A DNA stretch of 64,000 nucleotides from Roseivivax sp. THAF197b (GCF_009363255.1 NZ_CP045318.1:2655501-2719500); one strand, 5' to 3'; shown: positions 36,220-45,651, counted from the stretch's first letter. Notes: generated by a model from the sequence alone, not told the origin. Made by a program: numbers and translations.

Positions 36220-37041
36220 CTAGAGGTGCTTGGTCAGATCGTCGATCGCCGCGAGCCCGCGTAGTAGGTCCGTAAGCTTGCCGATCTCCACCATGTTCGG
36301 CCCATCGCTTGGCGCATTGTCCGGATCCTCATGCGTCTCAATGAAGACCGCGGCACAGCCCACCGCAAGGGCCGCGCGGGCCAGCGGCTCGACGAATTCG
36401 CGCTGCCCGCCCGAGGAGCTGCCCTGCCCGCCCGGCAGCTGCACCGAATGGGTAGCGTCGAAGACGACCGGGTAGCCGGTCTTGGCCATGATCGGCAGCG
36501 ACCGCATGTCCGAGACCAGCATGTTGTAGCCAAACGAGGCCCCGCGTTCGCAGAGCATCACCCGCTCATTGCCGGTCGAGGCGATCTTGGCCGCCACGTT
36601 CTCCATGTCCCAGGGCGCGAGGAACTGGCCCTTCTTGACGTTGATCGCCGCCCCCGTTTCGCCCGCGGCGAGCAACAGGTCGGTCTGGCGCGACAGGAAG
36701 GCCGGGATCTGCAGCACGTCGACCACCTCGGCCACCGGCGCGCATTGCTCCGCGCTGTGCACGTCCGTCAGGACCGGCACGCCGAATTCGGACTTGATCG
36801 CGGCAAGGATCGACAGCCCCTCCTCCATGCCGAGGCCGCGCTTGCCAGACAGCGAGGAGCGGTTGGCCTTGTCGTAGCTCGCCTTGAAGATCCAGGGGCG
36901 GCCTACCGCCTCCGCGGCGGCGGCGATCTTCTCGGCCAGCATGCGCGCGTGATCGAGGCTTTCCAATTGGCAGGGCCCCGCGATCAGGGCGAATGGGGCT
37001 GTGTTAGAGACGGTCATGTCTCCGATACGGACGTCTTTCAT
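36220..37041 (-). CDS. kdsA: 3-deoxy-8-phosphooctulonate (KDO-8-P) synthase
   Basis: A 273-residue DAHP/KDO8P synthase-fold TIM barrel. It condenses arabinose-5-phosphate with PEP. Conserved: [11 protein letters not shown] near the N-terminus, [49 protein letters not shown] and [12 protein letters not shown]. The Cys in AGPCQLES corresponds to the metal ligand of the metal-dependent (class II) enzymes, which metal-independent forms replace by Asn, so a divalent-metal enzyme is predicted. The start overlaps the kdsB stop by four bases. It is the third gene of the kdsD-kdsB-kdsA operon. Confidence 0.95.
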   Translation of the reverse strand: MKDVRIGDMTVSNTAPFALIAGPCQLESLDHARMLAEKIAAAAEAVGRPWIFKASYDKANRSSLSGKRGLGMEEGLSILAAIKSEFGVPVLTDVHSAEQCAPVAEVVDVLQIPAFLSRQTDLLLAAGETGAAINVKKGQFLAPWDMENVAAKIASTGNERVMLCERGASFGYNMLVSDMRSLPIMAKTGYPVVFDATHSVQLPGGQGSSSGGQREFVEPLARAALAVGCAAVFIETHEDPDNAPSDGPNMVEIGKLTDLLRGLAAIDDLTKHL

Positions 37042-37829
37042 GCGATTCCTTCCTCTCGCAGCACCGCCTCGATCCGGGCGACATCGACGGGGTTGTTGAG
37101 CTCCCAGAAGACGCGGCCGCGCGCCTCGACCTCGACGCAGGTGACGGGCCAGCCGTTCTCCAGAAAGCGCAGCTGTTCGAGCCCTTCGGCGCGCTCGAGC
37201 GGGCCTTCGTCCCAGCCCCCATAGGCGCGCAGAGCGTCCGGGCGGTAAGCATAGACGCCCACATGATGCCAGACCTCGGGCGGGGTTTTCAGGCTGCCCA
37301 CATAAGGCAGCACCTCTTTCGAGAAATAGAGCGCCGAGCCATCGCCGCGCATCACCGCGGTGGTGCCGCCGACCCGGCCTTCCTTGCGGTCGGTGACGAA
37401 GTTCGTGAGCGTCTGAGGCTCGGTGCGCAGCACGGGCGTCGCCATCCGCACGGCATTTTCCCCCTGCATGCGCGCGATCAGCGCCTCGAGAAACCAAGGC
37501 GGGGTCAAGGGCGCGTCGCCCTGCAGGTTCACCACGATCTCGGGATCGACATCGAGCTGGGCGAGCCCTTCGGCGCAGCGCTCCGTGCCGTTGCGCGCGG
37601 CGGAGGAGGTCATCAGAACCTCCGCACCGAAGTCTGTCGCGGCATCGCGAATACGGTCGTCATCGGTCAGAACGCAGACGCGGGAGACGCCGGGCACGCC
37701 TTGGGCCGCCTCCCAGCTGCGCTGGATTAGAGACGCTTTGCGCCCCGTTGCCCCGGCGAGCTCCACGAGCGGCTTTCCGGGATAGCGCGTCGAGGCATAG
37801 CGTGCGGGGATGAAGACGACGGCGCTCAT
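37038..37829 (-). CDS. kdsB: CMP-KDO synthetase
   Basis: A 263-residue nucleotidyltransferase that activates KDO with CTP. It has the family start [18 protein letters not shown], followed by [36 protein letters not shown] and [13 protein letters not shown], all matching KdsB. It overlaps kdsD and kdsA by ATGA at both ends, so KDO-8-P synthesis and activation are translated together. Confidence 0.95.
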   Translation of the reverse strand: MSAVVFIPARYASTRYPGKPLVELAGATGRKASLIQRSWEAAQGVPGVSRVCVLTDDDRIRDAATDFGAEVLMTSSAARNGTERCAEGLAQLDVDPEIVVNLQGDAPLTPPWFLEALIARMQGENAVRMATPVLRTEPQTLTNFVTDRKEGRVGGTTAVMRGDGSALYFSKEVLPYVGSLKTPPEVWHHVGVYAYRPDALRAYGGWDEGPLERAEGLEQLRFLENGWPVTCVEVEARGRVFWELNNPVDVARIEAVLREEGIA

Positions 37830-38794
37830 GCAACACCTGCACGAAGCGCGTCGTGGATATGCACGAGCCCCTTGAGCGCGCCGCCCTCGTCCACCGCGAA
37901 GAGCGCCGAGATCTTGCGGTCGTTCATGATCCCCAGGGCCTCCACCAGCAGGGCCTCGGGCGCGATGGTCGTGGGGTTGCGCGTGGCCACATCCCCCGCC
38001 CAGCGGCCCATCAGCCCGTCGAGATTGCGTCGCAGGTCGCCATCTGTGATCACACCGGTGAGCTTGCCCTCCTCCACGAGGGCCGCCACGCCGAAGCCCT
38101 TGGCGGTCATGGTCAGGAGCGTTTCGCCCATATCCGTGTCGGGCCCGACCACCGGGAGCGCGTCGCCTTGGTGCATCACCGCGGCAACGCTGAGAAGCTG
38201 CGCGCCAAGCGTGCCGCCGGGGTGGAAGGTGCGAAAGCTTTCACGATCAAAGCCCCGCGCCTCCATCAGCGCCACAGCCAGCGCATCGCCCAGGGCCATG
38301 GTCATGGTGGTCGAGGTGGTCGGCGCCATGCGCAACGCGCAGGCCTCGGGCGCGTCGGGCAGCAGGAGCACATGATCCGCCTGCCGGGCCAGCGTGGACT
38401 CAGGGTTCCGCGTGATCGCGACCATCGGCACCCGGAAGCGGCGCGTGTGGGCGATGATATCGGCAAGCTCCTTCGTCTCGCCCGAATTCGAGATCAGGAT
38501 CGCCGCATCGTCCCTGGTGATCATGCCGAGATCGCCATGGGAGGCCTCACCGGGATGGACGAATTGCGCAGGACTGCCGGTGGAGGCGAGCGTCGCTGCG
38601 ATCTTCGCGGCCACATGGCCCGACTTGCCCATGCCCGAGACCACGATGCGCCCCGGGATGGCCAGGAGACTGGCGACCACCTCCTCGATCTCGGGCGAGA
38701 TCTCCTCGGCCAGACGGGCAAGGGCTGCGCTTTCGGTCTCGAGGACCGCGCGGGCGATCCGCATGCTGGTGCTTGTTGCGTTCATAGCGGCCAT
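37826..38794 (-). CDS. kdsD: Arabinose-5-phosphate isomerase
   Basis: A 322-residue protein with an SIS sugar-isomerase domain (about 30-190: GRIVVSGMGKSGHVAAKIAA; TLASTGSPAQFVHPGEASHG; DAAILISNSGETKEL) and two C-terminal CBS domains (about 205-320, e.g. GVITDGDLRRNLDGLMG). It converts ribulose-5-phosphate to arabinose-5-phosphate, the first KDO step. GAGG lies five bases before the ATG. It is the first gene of the operon and divergent from ugd. The KDO-8-P phosphatase gene kdsC is not present here. Confidence 0.93.
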   Translation of the reverse strand: MAAMNATSTSMRIARAVLETESAALARLAEEISPEIEEVVASLLAIPGRIVVSGMGKSGHVAAKIAATLASTGSPAQFVHPGEASHGDLGMITRDDAAILISNSGETKELADIIAHTRRFRVPMVAITRNPESTLARQADHVLLLPDAPEACALRMAPTTSTTMTMALGDALAVALMEARGFDRESFRTFHPGGTLGAQLLSVAAVMHQGDALPVVGPDTDMGETLLTMTAKGFGVAALVEEGKLTGVITDGDLRRNLDGLMGRWAGDVATRNPTTIAPEALLVEALGIMNDRKISALFAVDEGGALKGLVHIHDALRAGVA

Positions 38795-38986
38795 TTGTCC
38801 TCTAGGCTCTGTTGGCCCGGGTGTATCGGGGCCGCCTCGCCCTGTCCACGGAGCCTTTTACCGGGGGCGTGGCCTATGTGCCAAAACAGGGAAATGGCTA
38901 CACGCGCTTGACCGGTGTAATCGTTGACACTGAAAGCGCCCTGCCCCATTCAAAGCCGCAACAGTTTTTTAGCAGGGATTGACCCC

Positions 38987-40300
38987 ATGAAGATTGCAAT
39001 GATCGGCACCGGCTATGTGGGCTTGGTATCAGGAGTATGTTTTTCAGATTTTGGCCACGAGATCGTCTGTGTCGACAAGGATCCGCGCAAGATCGAGATG
39101 CTTGAGCGCGGCGAGGTGCCGATCTACGAGCCGGGGCTCGACAGGCTCATGGCAAAGAACGTGGAAGCCGGGCGGCTGTCCTTTACCCGCGACATCAAGG
39201 CCGCGATCAAGAATGCGGATGCGGTCTTCATCGCCGTGGGCACGCCCACGCGGCGCGGCGACGGGCATGCGGATCTGACTTATGTGATGGCCGCCGCCGA
39301 AGAGATCGCAAAGGCTGCCGACCACTACCTCGTCATCGTTACTAAATCGACTGTTCCGGTAGGCACCAATGCCAAGGTTCGCGAGGTCGTGGCCGCGGCA
39401 AACCCCGACCTTGATTTCGACGTTGCCTCGAACCCGGAATTCCTGCGTGAAGGTGCGGCGATTGACGATTTCATGAAGCCCGACCGTGTGGTTGTAGGCG
39501 TAGAGACCGATCGTGCAGCTCAAGTCATGCAGGACATTTACAAGCCACTCTACTTGCGCGACTTCCCCATCGTAGTGACAGACTTGGAATCGGCGGAAAT
39601 GATCAAATACGCCGCCAACGCCTTCCTCGCCACGAAGATTACCTTCATCAACGAGATCGCGGCTTTGTGCGAAAAGGTCGGCGCGGATGTGAAACAGGTC
39701 TCCAAGGGGATGGGCCTCGACGGGCGGATCGGCAAGACCTTCCTGCATGCAGGCCCCGGCTATGGCGGCTCGTGCTTTCCGAAGGACACCAAGGCCCTGG
39801 CGCGGATTGGCCAGGATCACGCCAGCCCGATGCAAATCACCGAGGCGGTCATCAAGATCAACGACGAGGTCAAGCGGCGCATGGTCGATAAGCTCATCGA
39901 CCTCGCGGACGGATCATTCAATGGAAAAACGGTCGCTGTCCTTGGCGTCACGTTTAAGCCGAACACTGACGACATGCGCGACGCGCCTTCACTTACGATT
40001 GTTCCCGCCCTTGTAGGCGGAGGAGCCAAGGTCCGCGTGGTCGACCCACAGGGTCGCCGCGAAGGCGAGGCTCTGCTTCCCGGTGTCGTGTGGGAGAGCG
40101 ACCCATATGAAGCGGCCAAGGATGCCGATCTCCTGGTGATCCTGACCGAGTGGAACGAGTTCCGTGCGCTTGACTTGAAGGCTATGTCGGAAGCGATGAA
40201 AACTCCGCGGCTCGGCGATCTGCGCAACATCTACGCACCCGAGGATGCTCGCGCCGCGGGATTTGAAGCCTACGCCACAATCGGACGCGCTGGATTTTGA
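38987..40300 (+). CDS. ugd: UDP-glucose 6-dehydrogenase
   Basis: A 437-residue NAD-dependent enzyme oxidising UDP-glucose to UDP-glucuronate for surface polysaccharide. The Rossmann start is MKIAMIGTGYVGLVSGVCFS, then VGTPTRRGDG, SNPEFLREGAAIDDFM, the catalytic Cys263 in YGGSCFPKDTKAL, and the C-terminal UDP-binding domain (VLGVTFKPNTDDMRDAPSL). AGGGA lies eight bases before the ATG at 38987. It is divergent from kdsD, so both sugar-nucleotide lines may share control from the 192-bp gap. Confidence 0.95.
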   Translation: MKIAMIGTGYVGLVSGVCFSDFGHEIVCVDKDPRKIEMLERGEVPIYEPGLDRLMAKNVEAGRLSFTRDIKAAIKNADAVFIAVGTPTRRGDGHADLTYVMAAAEEIAKAADHYLVIVTKSTVPVGTNAKVREVVAAANPDLDFDVASNPEFLREGAAIDDFMKPDRVVVGVETDRAAQVMQDIYKPLYLRDFPIVVTDLESAEMIKYAANAFLATKITFINEIAALCEKVGADVKQVSKGMGLDGRIGKTFLHAGPGYGGSCFPKDTKALARIGQDHASPMQITEAVIKINDEVKRRMVDKLIDLADGSFNGKTVAVLGVTFKPNTDDMRDAPSLTIVPALVGGGAKVRVVDPQGRREGEALLPGVVWESDPYEAAKDADLLVILTEWNEFRALDLKAMSEAMKTPRLGDLRNIYAPEDARAAGFEAYATIGRAGF

Positions 40301-40521
40301 CAGTAGGTGCGTGACGTTGTTCCCATTCCCGATGGTGTCGTCCGGCCTTGTCCATGTGGATGCGGTGGGCATGCAACGCACGTAGGGAGAGCTGACGAAG
40401 AACCAATGATGCACGGATGTGAACTCTACGTTCGTCGGTGGGTGCGATCACCCATCGACGCGCGCATTTCAAAGATTAAGCATTCTTAAAATCCGCCTAT
40501 ACGATTGCGCCCCCCAAAACC

Positions 40522-41949
40522 TCAAGCAACCCTCGAGTCCGGCTCCGCATGCGAAAGTGGTTCTTCCTCTTCATAAAGCTCTATTGAGAAAACCGTGCCC
40601 GAGCCAAGCTTGCTTTCAAAGTCGATCGAGCCTTGATGCGCTTTCATGATCTGCTTGGATATGGTCATCCCAAGACCAGTTCCCTCGTGGGCGCGAGTCG
40701 ACGACGAGTTTATTTGCTGAAACTCCTCGAAGACTTTTTCTCGAGCCTCCTCGGGAATGCCTATACCATCATCTTTAATTGACAGCCTTACGAACGGCCC
40801 TTTGGTCATCATCGATATCGTCACGGCACCGCTCTCATTAGAAAACTTAACAGCATTCGAGAGGATGTTGACGATCACCTGATCGATGCGTTTGCTATCA
40901 AATCGCGCCCAGTTCACTCCGGCCCGAACATCAGAGATCAGCGAGATCCCCTTACGTTCGGCGTATGGACGAAAGGCCTCGATAGTCTCGCATACTGCGG
41001 CGCCAAAATCTTGAATGTCGAAATTATAGTCGATTTCACCCGCTTCCCCTTTTTGCAACAGCAGCAGGTCATCGACAAGATCAGCCAGTCGACGGCTGTT
41101 GCGAACAGCGACATCAAGAGGTCTTTTGAACTTCTCTGGAGGCTCCCCGAGCATGCCGGAGTTGACGATCTCAAGAGAGCCTTTGATTGAAGTCAGCGGC
41201 GTCCGGAGCTCGTGACTAACCGTCGATAAGAAACGCGATTTTGCCAGATACGCCGCCTTCGTCCGCTCGTGCTCATCTTCCAGTGCTTTGCGACCGACAA
41301 GATACTGACTGTAGCCGACCAAAAAGCTTCGGGCGCATTCGAATATGAAGCCAAGAACGAACAGAACCGTAAAGAAGTGAAGCCAAATGTCCGAAGACAG
41401 CGGCGGCCTGACCAGCCAAATATCTCTGAGCGGTATGAACAATATCGCGGCCGTATATATGGCGAGCCTGACCGCCAGCACACCCAAAAAGTGCCGATTG
41501 TTGATGCATGCGAAGACAGCGGCTGAAAACAAGATGAAATGCGCCAGGAAATGGCCGTCCCAAGGCCCTTGTAGGATCGCCAGAGAGATGGAGAAACCTG
41601 CAATCGCGAGCGCGCTGAGAACAGTTCCTGCATATATCTGGAGCATCGCCGTCTTGTTAGATTGCGAAGACCACCTTCGTGTTCTCAAAATCGACAAAAA
41701 TACGCGGCCATCGAACACCTCAACAAGGCCGACAAGACAGTAAAATAGGGTGGCAACGCCCCAGTCGTAATACGCACCCGCGAGCGTGATCGCGAAGGAG
41801 TATATGATAATGCGCTGTAGAAAGAGCTGTCGGCCAACCTTTGCATAATCTCGCAGGCGCCGACGTACCGACCATAGATCGGCATCTTCGCCCTGCCGAG
41901 GCAATAGTGAACTCAGAACCGCTGCTTGATGCCGGAAATGGCTAGTCAT
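40522..41949 (-). CDS. Six-TM membrane histidine kinase
   Basis: A 475-residue kinase with about six membrane segments between residues 40 and 225 (RIIIYSFAITLAGAYY; IYAGTVLSALAIAGFSISLA; LHFFTVLFVLGFIFECA among them) and no large periplasmic loop. Then come a short linker, the H-box STVSHELRTPLTSIKGSLEI and an ATPase domain (N-box VNILSNAVKFSNE, G1 IKDDGIGIP, G2 EGTGLGMTISK). Such polytopic input domains resemble those of kinases for lipophilic signals (CqsS/LuxN-like in layout, not by clear homology). It is divergent from the LuxI-type gene with 165 bases between. The ATG at 41949 is preferred; a TTG five codons upstream is possible. Confidence 0.87.
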   Translation of the reverse strand: MTSHFRHQAAVLSSLLPRQGEDADLWSVRRRLRDYAKVGRQLFLQRIIIYSFAITLAGAYYDWGVATLFYCLVGLVEVFDGRVFLSILRTRRWSSQSNKTAMLQIYAGTVLSALAIAGFSISLAILQGPWDGHFLAHFILFSAAVFACINNRHFLGVLAVRLAIYTAAILFIPLRDIWLVRPPLSSDIWLHFFTVLFVLGFIFECARSFLVGYSQYLVGRKALEDEHERTKAAYLAKSRFLSTVSHELRTPLTSIKGSLEIVNSGMLGEPPEKFKRPLDVAVRNSRRLADLVDDLLLLQKGEAGEIDYNFDIQDFGAAVCETIEAFRPYAERKGISLISDVRAGVNWARFDSKRIDQVIVNILSNAVKFSNESGAVTISMMTKGPFVRLSIKDDGIGIPEEAREKVFEEFQQINSSSTRAHEGTGLGMTISKQIMKAHQGSIDFESKLGSGTVFSIELYEEEEPLSHAEPDSRVA

Positions 41950-42114
41950 GGTGCTGCCTGTCAATGAGTATGTGCAGTCAAAAATTCTACCAGATCAAAA
42001 TTGACACAACTGAAGATTGTAGCGGGCTTGTATGGCTTCCCTTTGACGAGAAATTGACATATTCATGGCGAGACTAAGTCGAGACGTCGCAACTCATAGG
42101 TAGAGCCAAATTAT

Positions 42115-42861
42115 ATGGGACTTCAGAAATCAAGCCTCTCGGAACCACGGCGGCGCGATCTTCCCGAGTTACTACCTGCGAGCGACGCTCACGATCAGCG
42201 CCGCAAGACGACCTCTCAAAGCGACCAGGGCAACGCGCTTCAGCAAACGCTGTCTCACCTGTACCCGAAACGCCTTCGCACAGCCGAGCTGTCTATTCAT
42301 ACGCAAGCCCGGTATGGAGACCTCTACCCTGAGTTTTTAAGGGCAAGAAAGCGGGTCTTCATAGATCAAAAGGGATGGAATCTCCCAAACGTTGATGGGA
42401 TGGAGTTCGATCAGTACGACACCCCTCAGAGCGTCTCCATCGCCATCCATGATTTCGGTCAGGTGCTTGCAGGCATTCGATTACTGCCCACAACCGCTAA
42501 GTGTGGCTGCTACAGTTACATGTTGAGAGATGCCCAGCGCGGTCTGCTAACGGATATTCCCGCGCACGTTCTTTATGAGAGTGCTCCTGTAGCGGATCAC
42601 GTATGGGAAGCCACTCGTCTCTTCGTGTCATCAGACGTACCTGCCGAGCGTCGCAGTGTTGTTCAGGCGCAGCTAATGATTGAAATGGCCTCGATAGCTG
42701 TTCGCCACGGTGCCTCCCACGTCATCGGGATAGTTCCGGCTGTCTTTCGCCGGTGGATGGGAAGGCTGGGCCTCAGTGCGTTACCTCTCGGCCCCCAATT
42801 GGTTATCGATGGCGACAAAACCCAGGCTGCCGTCATGCACGTCGCAAAGTTTGCACAGTAG
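42115..42861 (+). CDS. LuxI-type N-acyl-homoserine-lactone synthase with N-terminal extension
   Basis: Residues about 60-248 carry the LuxI family invariants in order: Arg78 and Phe82 (RARKRVFIDQKGW), Trp88, Asp99 and Asp102 (MEFDQYD), Arg122 (AGIRLLPT), Glu165 and Arg168 (WEATRLFV). The enzyme joins S-adenosylmethionine to an acyl-ACP chain. The first 57 residues are a polar Ser/Gln/Arg-rich extension absent from typical 200-residue LuxI proteins; no other in-frame start is available close to the domain. No LuxR with an autoinducer domain is encoded nearby. The neighbours are a six-TM kinase (divergent) and a response regulator (convergent), which suggests kinase-based sensing. Confidence 0.85.
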   Translation: MGLQKSSLSEPRRRDLPELLPASDAHDQRRKTTSQSDQGNALQQTLSHLYPKRLRTAELSIHTQARYGDLYPEFLRARKRVFIDQKGWNLPNVDGMEFDQYDTPQSVSIAIHDFGQVLAGIRLLPTTAKCGCYSYMLRDAQRGLLTDIPAHVLYESAPVADHVWEATRLFVSSDVPAERRSVVQAQLMIEMASIAVRHGASHVIGIVPAVFRRWMGRLGLSALPLGPQLVIDGDKTQAAVMHVAKFAQ

Positions 42862-42933
42862 GCAAAGCCGTGAATTGAACGGACATGCTTTCACGATATC
42901 TCAAAAGGGCGCGCGGCAAACTCCGGAGCTGCC

Positions 42934-43869
42934 TCACCAGTCTGTCAGCTGTTCCGCCTCTGGCTTCTCACTCATTTGACGAACTGACTTTAAAGTTCGC
43001 CGCAGCCGAACGACACGCTCTGATTTGGGTACGTGCTTGGGAGGCCCTGAAGACGCTATGACAACATGCGGCCGTGCCTGTGTGTCTCGTGGTATATTTC
43101 GGAAGGCTTGGTTGATCGAGGCTCCCAGTCGCCGATGGGACAGCAGCTTGTTGGTCGCTATGACGATACTCAGTATACCATTGCCATGATGTGACATCAT
43201 GAATGGCTTATTTTGCAGGGCCCCAGCAGCGGCCTTGCCAACTTTTCCCATGACGTTCTGAAATTTTTCACGCGATAGCTGCGCATGCAAGTTCGGGGCG
43301 TTTGTTACCTTCAAGCCCAGAAAGGTCATCTGTGTGAACATCGGCAGATCCATCAACCGATAGGTCATGTCTTGTAGATTGAAGAAGTTCGAAACCCCCT
43401 TCAACGGGAATGCCTCGGACACACGTCCTTGAGCAATGTTACAAAGCTCAGAGGGAACGAGAAAGGGCTTCGACATCCTCTCATGTGGCATTAGAAGCCT
43501 ACGTACTTCCGCGAGCTCGATCCGCATGATCACTTCAGGGCCTTCGAAGGGTTTGACCACGTAATCGCTCGCGCCGGCCATGATAGCACGCTCCAAATAA
43601 TTGCGATGGTCAAGGCGTGTCACCATGATGATCGGAGTCTGATCATATTCCGGATATTCCCGGATCCTCTTGCACAGCTCGATGCCATCCATTCCTGGCA
43701 TCCGGATGTCGAGCAAGAAGCACTCGAAAGGATCCTCGGATTCCTCAAGAAGCTGCAACGCCTCCTCGCTTGAGGAGGTAAGCTCAAAATCGTTGTACGG
43801 TGAGTTCGAGAGCGCCAGACCTAGGAGGTCCAGGATGATCGGATCGTCATCAACTGCGAGGATGCGCAT
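42934..43869 (-). CDS. Response regulator: receiver plus degenerate GGDEF-like domain (paralogue E)
   Basis: A 311-residue family member. The receiver has Asp7-9, Asp54 in FECFLLDIRMPGMDG, the IIMVTRLD Thr and VVKPFEGPE. The second domain (about 150-290) has GNGIL in place of GGDEF (SHHGNGILSIVIA), the most altered of the four. The C-terminus is basic (ERVVRLRRTLKSVRQM). It converges on the LuxI-type gene with 72 bases between stops and is the regulator closest to it. Confidence 0.85.
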   Translation of the reverse strand: MRILAVDDDPIILDLLGLALSNSPYNDFELTSSSEEALQLLEESEDPFECFLLDIRMPGMDGIELCKRIREYPEYDQTPIIMVTRLDHRNYLERAIMAGASDYVVKPFEGPEVIMRIELAEVRRLLMPHERMSKPFLVPSELCNIAQGRVSEAFPLKGVSNFFNLQDMTYRLMDLPMFTQMTFLGLKVTNAPNLHAQLSREKFQNVMGKVGKAAAGALQNKPFMMSHHGNGILSIVIATNKLLSHRRLGASINQAFRNIPRDTQARPHVVIASSGPPKHVPKSERVVRLRRTLKSVRQMSEKPEAEQLTDW

Positions 43870-44253
43870 AAGAGACCTGTATATTCTAGTTTCTGGCCGC
43901 TTCTACTTACAGTTGAACTTGTTCAAAAGTTGGCGACAAGATGACGATTACAGGTTCCAAATACGTTCATTCGGCAGCTCAAGGACAATCCTAGATGCAG
44001 ATGATTCTAGCAGCCACCAAGCCGACGTTGCGGGTCACAGATTGAACATTGCCAAGGCCATCTTCGAAGGTCATGTTGAGGTTCTCACGTTGATAGGTGA
44101 ACCGAGAGAGACTTTGCATTTAGCAGCAGCCTTCCAGCCTCGAAACACCAAGCACCAAAGATAGCATGATCATGATGTTGACGATGAGATATGTGAAGTT
44201 GACCAACTGGCTCGCACCGGTCTTCAGATCGCTCTGCATTTGGGACGAAAAAT
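43870..44253. promoter_or_regulatory. Divergent intergenic region between two response regulators
   Basis: 384 bases between paralogue E (leftward) and the CheY-like gene (rightward). They should contain both promoters. A 31-codon frame at 44166 overlaps the start of the CheY-like gene but has no clear ribosome-binding site. Confidence 0.35.
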
Positions 44254-44622
44254 ATGTATAGAATACTTCATGTCGAGGATGACGATGACATTCGTGAAAT
44301 ATGTCGAATTAGCTTCGATTTCGCGGGGCTAACTGACGTCGTACAATGCCATGATGCTTTCTCGGCCCTTGAGGTATGCGACGACCATGAACCAGACCTC
44401 TTACTTCTCGACCAAATGATGCCTGGCATGAATGGGATGGAGTTGTTGGCCGAACTGCGAAAGAAGCCGGCCTACCAAGATGTTCCCGCGGTTTTCTTCT
44501 CAGCTCTGTCCCAAGAAAGCGAACGGGACGAAATGATGCGGTCCGGAGCAATCGATATCATCTCCAAGCCCTTTGACCCGATGACACTGGGGGAAAAGAT
44601 CTGGAAATTCTTCGAAACCTAG
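44254..44622 (+). CDS. Single-domain CheY-like receiver
   Basis: A 122-residue stand-alone receiver (MYRILHVEDDDDIREICRIS; phospho-Asp in PDLLLLDQMMPGMNG; PAVFFSALS; ISKPFDPM). It lacks the FDC motif of the D54 paralogues and so belongs to a different receiver branch. It has no output domain. It may act as a phosphate shuttle or sink in the kinase network around it. Confidence 0.88.
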   Translation: MYRILHVEDDDDIREICRISFDFAGLTDVVQCHDAFSALEVCDDHEPDLLLLDQMMPGMNGMELLAELRKKPAYQDVPAVFFSALSQESERDEMMRSGAIDIISKPFDPMTLGEKIWKFFET

Positions 44623-45198
44623 AAAGCCTCCAGTGGATAGGTACGGAAGAAAATCCTTGAGCTCAAATTAAAAACATAAACCCCAAGCTATTCAAGACAA
44701 CAGTCTGCCAATTATAAAATTTTGTCACGCGATCACCTTGCGCCAACTTCTTGTAAATAAATCAAATTATTTCTTGCATATCTTCATCTGCAACAACAGC
44801 TATTTAGCGGTAGAATCAGAGAAAATAACTTGCCCTTATAAAAAGGATGACCCCGAATACCGAAATCAATCTCGCAGAACCTCATTATGAACGAGGGTTG
44901 GAAAGGGGGAGATCAATAGATCTGGCAGGTTTTCTCCATAGACTTTAAGCTTAAGCTCACCTTTAGAGATGTTTAATTCGATGATCTGCGCTTAATTTTC
45001 TGAATTACCACAAATGGTTGACCAATTTTTATTGGAGCTAAACAGCAAATACTGCGACACTTACACCAAGTTGAAATAGAAGAGTGAGACCACTCAAACA
45101 CATTCACCAAAGACTTCAAGTTTCGTTATATCTCAACTACCATCTGTTATTATTTCAAGATTTTCTACATACGCTTAAGATGTAAGAATGAACTTAGC
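44623..45198. other. AT-rich intergenic region without a gene
   Basis: 576 bases, strongly AT-rich against the window. The only short frames (up to about 33 codons) lack spaced ribosome-binding sites. It probably holds the promoter of the MarR gene and is otherwise empty. Confidence 0.45.
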
Positions 45199-45651
45199 AT
45201 GTCAGGTCATACTATGCCCGAGAAGTCGAATTTATTCCATCCTATTCTGTATGCTGCAGTAGCGCTGGAAGAGCGGCTGCGCGAACGCCTTGCACCGCTT
45301 GGTATCACGCCTAGGCAAGCTCGCATCCTTTTAAAGCTGGATAGACTAGGAACCGTGTCTCAGAACGTGCTTGCAGAGGAATTTCAAGTCAGGGCCGCAA
45401 GCATGAGCACGATGACTGCACGATTGATTGCAAATGGTTTTGTGACCCGGCAGATAAGTGCTTCGGACAAACGTGCCAACGCGATTGAGCTGACGGACAA
45501 GGGTCGAAACCTCCTGACGGAGGTGCGCCGGGTATGGCGTGACATCAATATAATCATCGAGCAGGCCTTGGGCACCGAAGTTGCCCGCACCCATAGCAAA
45601 CAAGCAATAAATCTTATTAATGGTCTGAATAGGTCCGCATCGACTAAATGA
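45199..45651 (+). CDS. MarR-family transcriptional regulator
   Basis: A 150-residue winged-helix protein. The dimerisation helices are followed by ITPRQARILLKLDRLGTVSQ, the recognition helix VRAASMSTMTARLIANGFVT and the wing SDKRANAIELTDKGRN, all standard MarR features. No ligand can be predicted. It stands at the right edge of the signalling island next to an IS3 element. An ATG at 45214 is an alternative start five codons in. Confidence 0.88.
   Translation: MSGHTMPEKSNLFHPILYAAVALEERLRERLAPLGITPRQARILLKLDRLGTVSQNVLAEEFQVRAASMSTMTARLIANGFVTRQISASDKRANAIELTDKGRNLLTEVRRVWRDINIIIEQALGTEVARTHSKQAINLINGLNRSASTK

Noticed and set aside
42115..42861. Reading the LuxI-type gene as an ordinary GNAT acetyltransferase
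   Set aside because: All key LuxI residues occur in order with correct spacing (Arg78, Phe82, Trp88, Asp99, Asp102, Arg122, Glu165, Arg168).
44166..44261. 31-codon frame running into the CheY-like gene start
   Set aside because: No clear ribosome-binding site; Met-rich composition compatible with chance.
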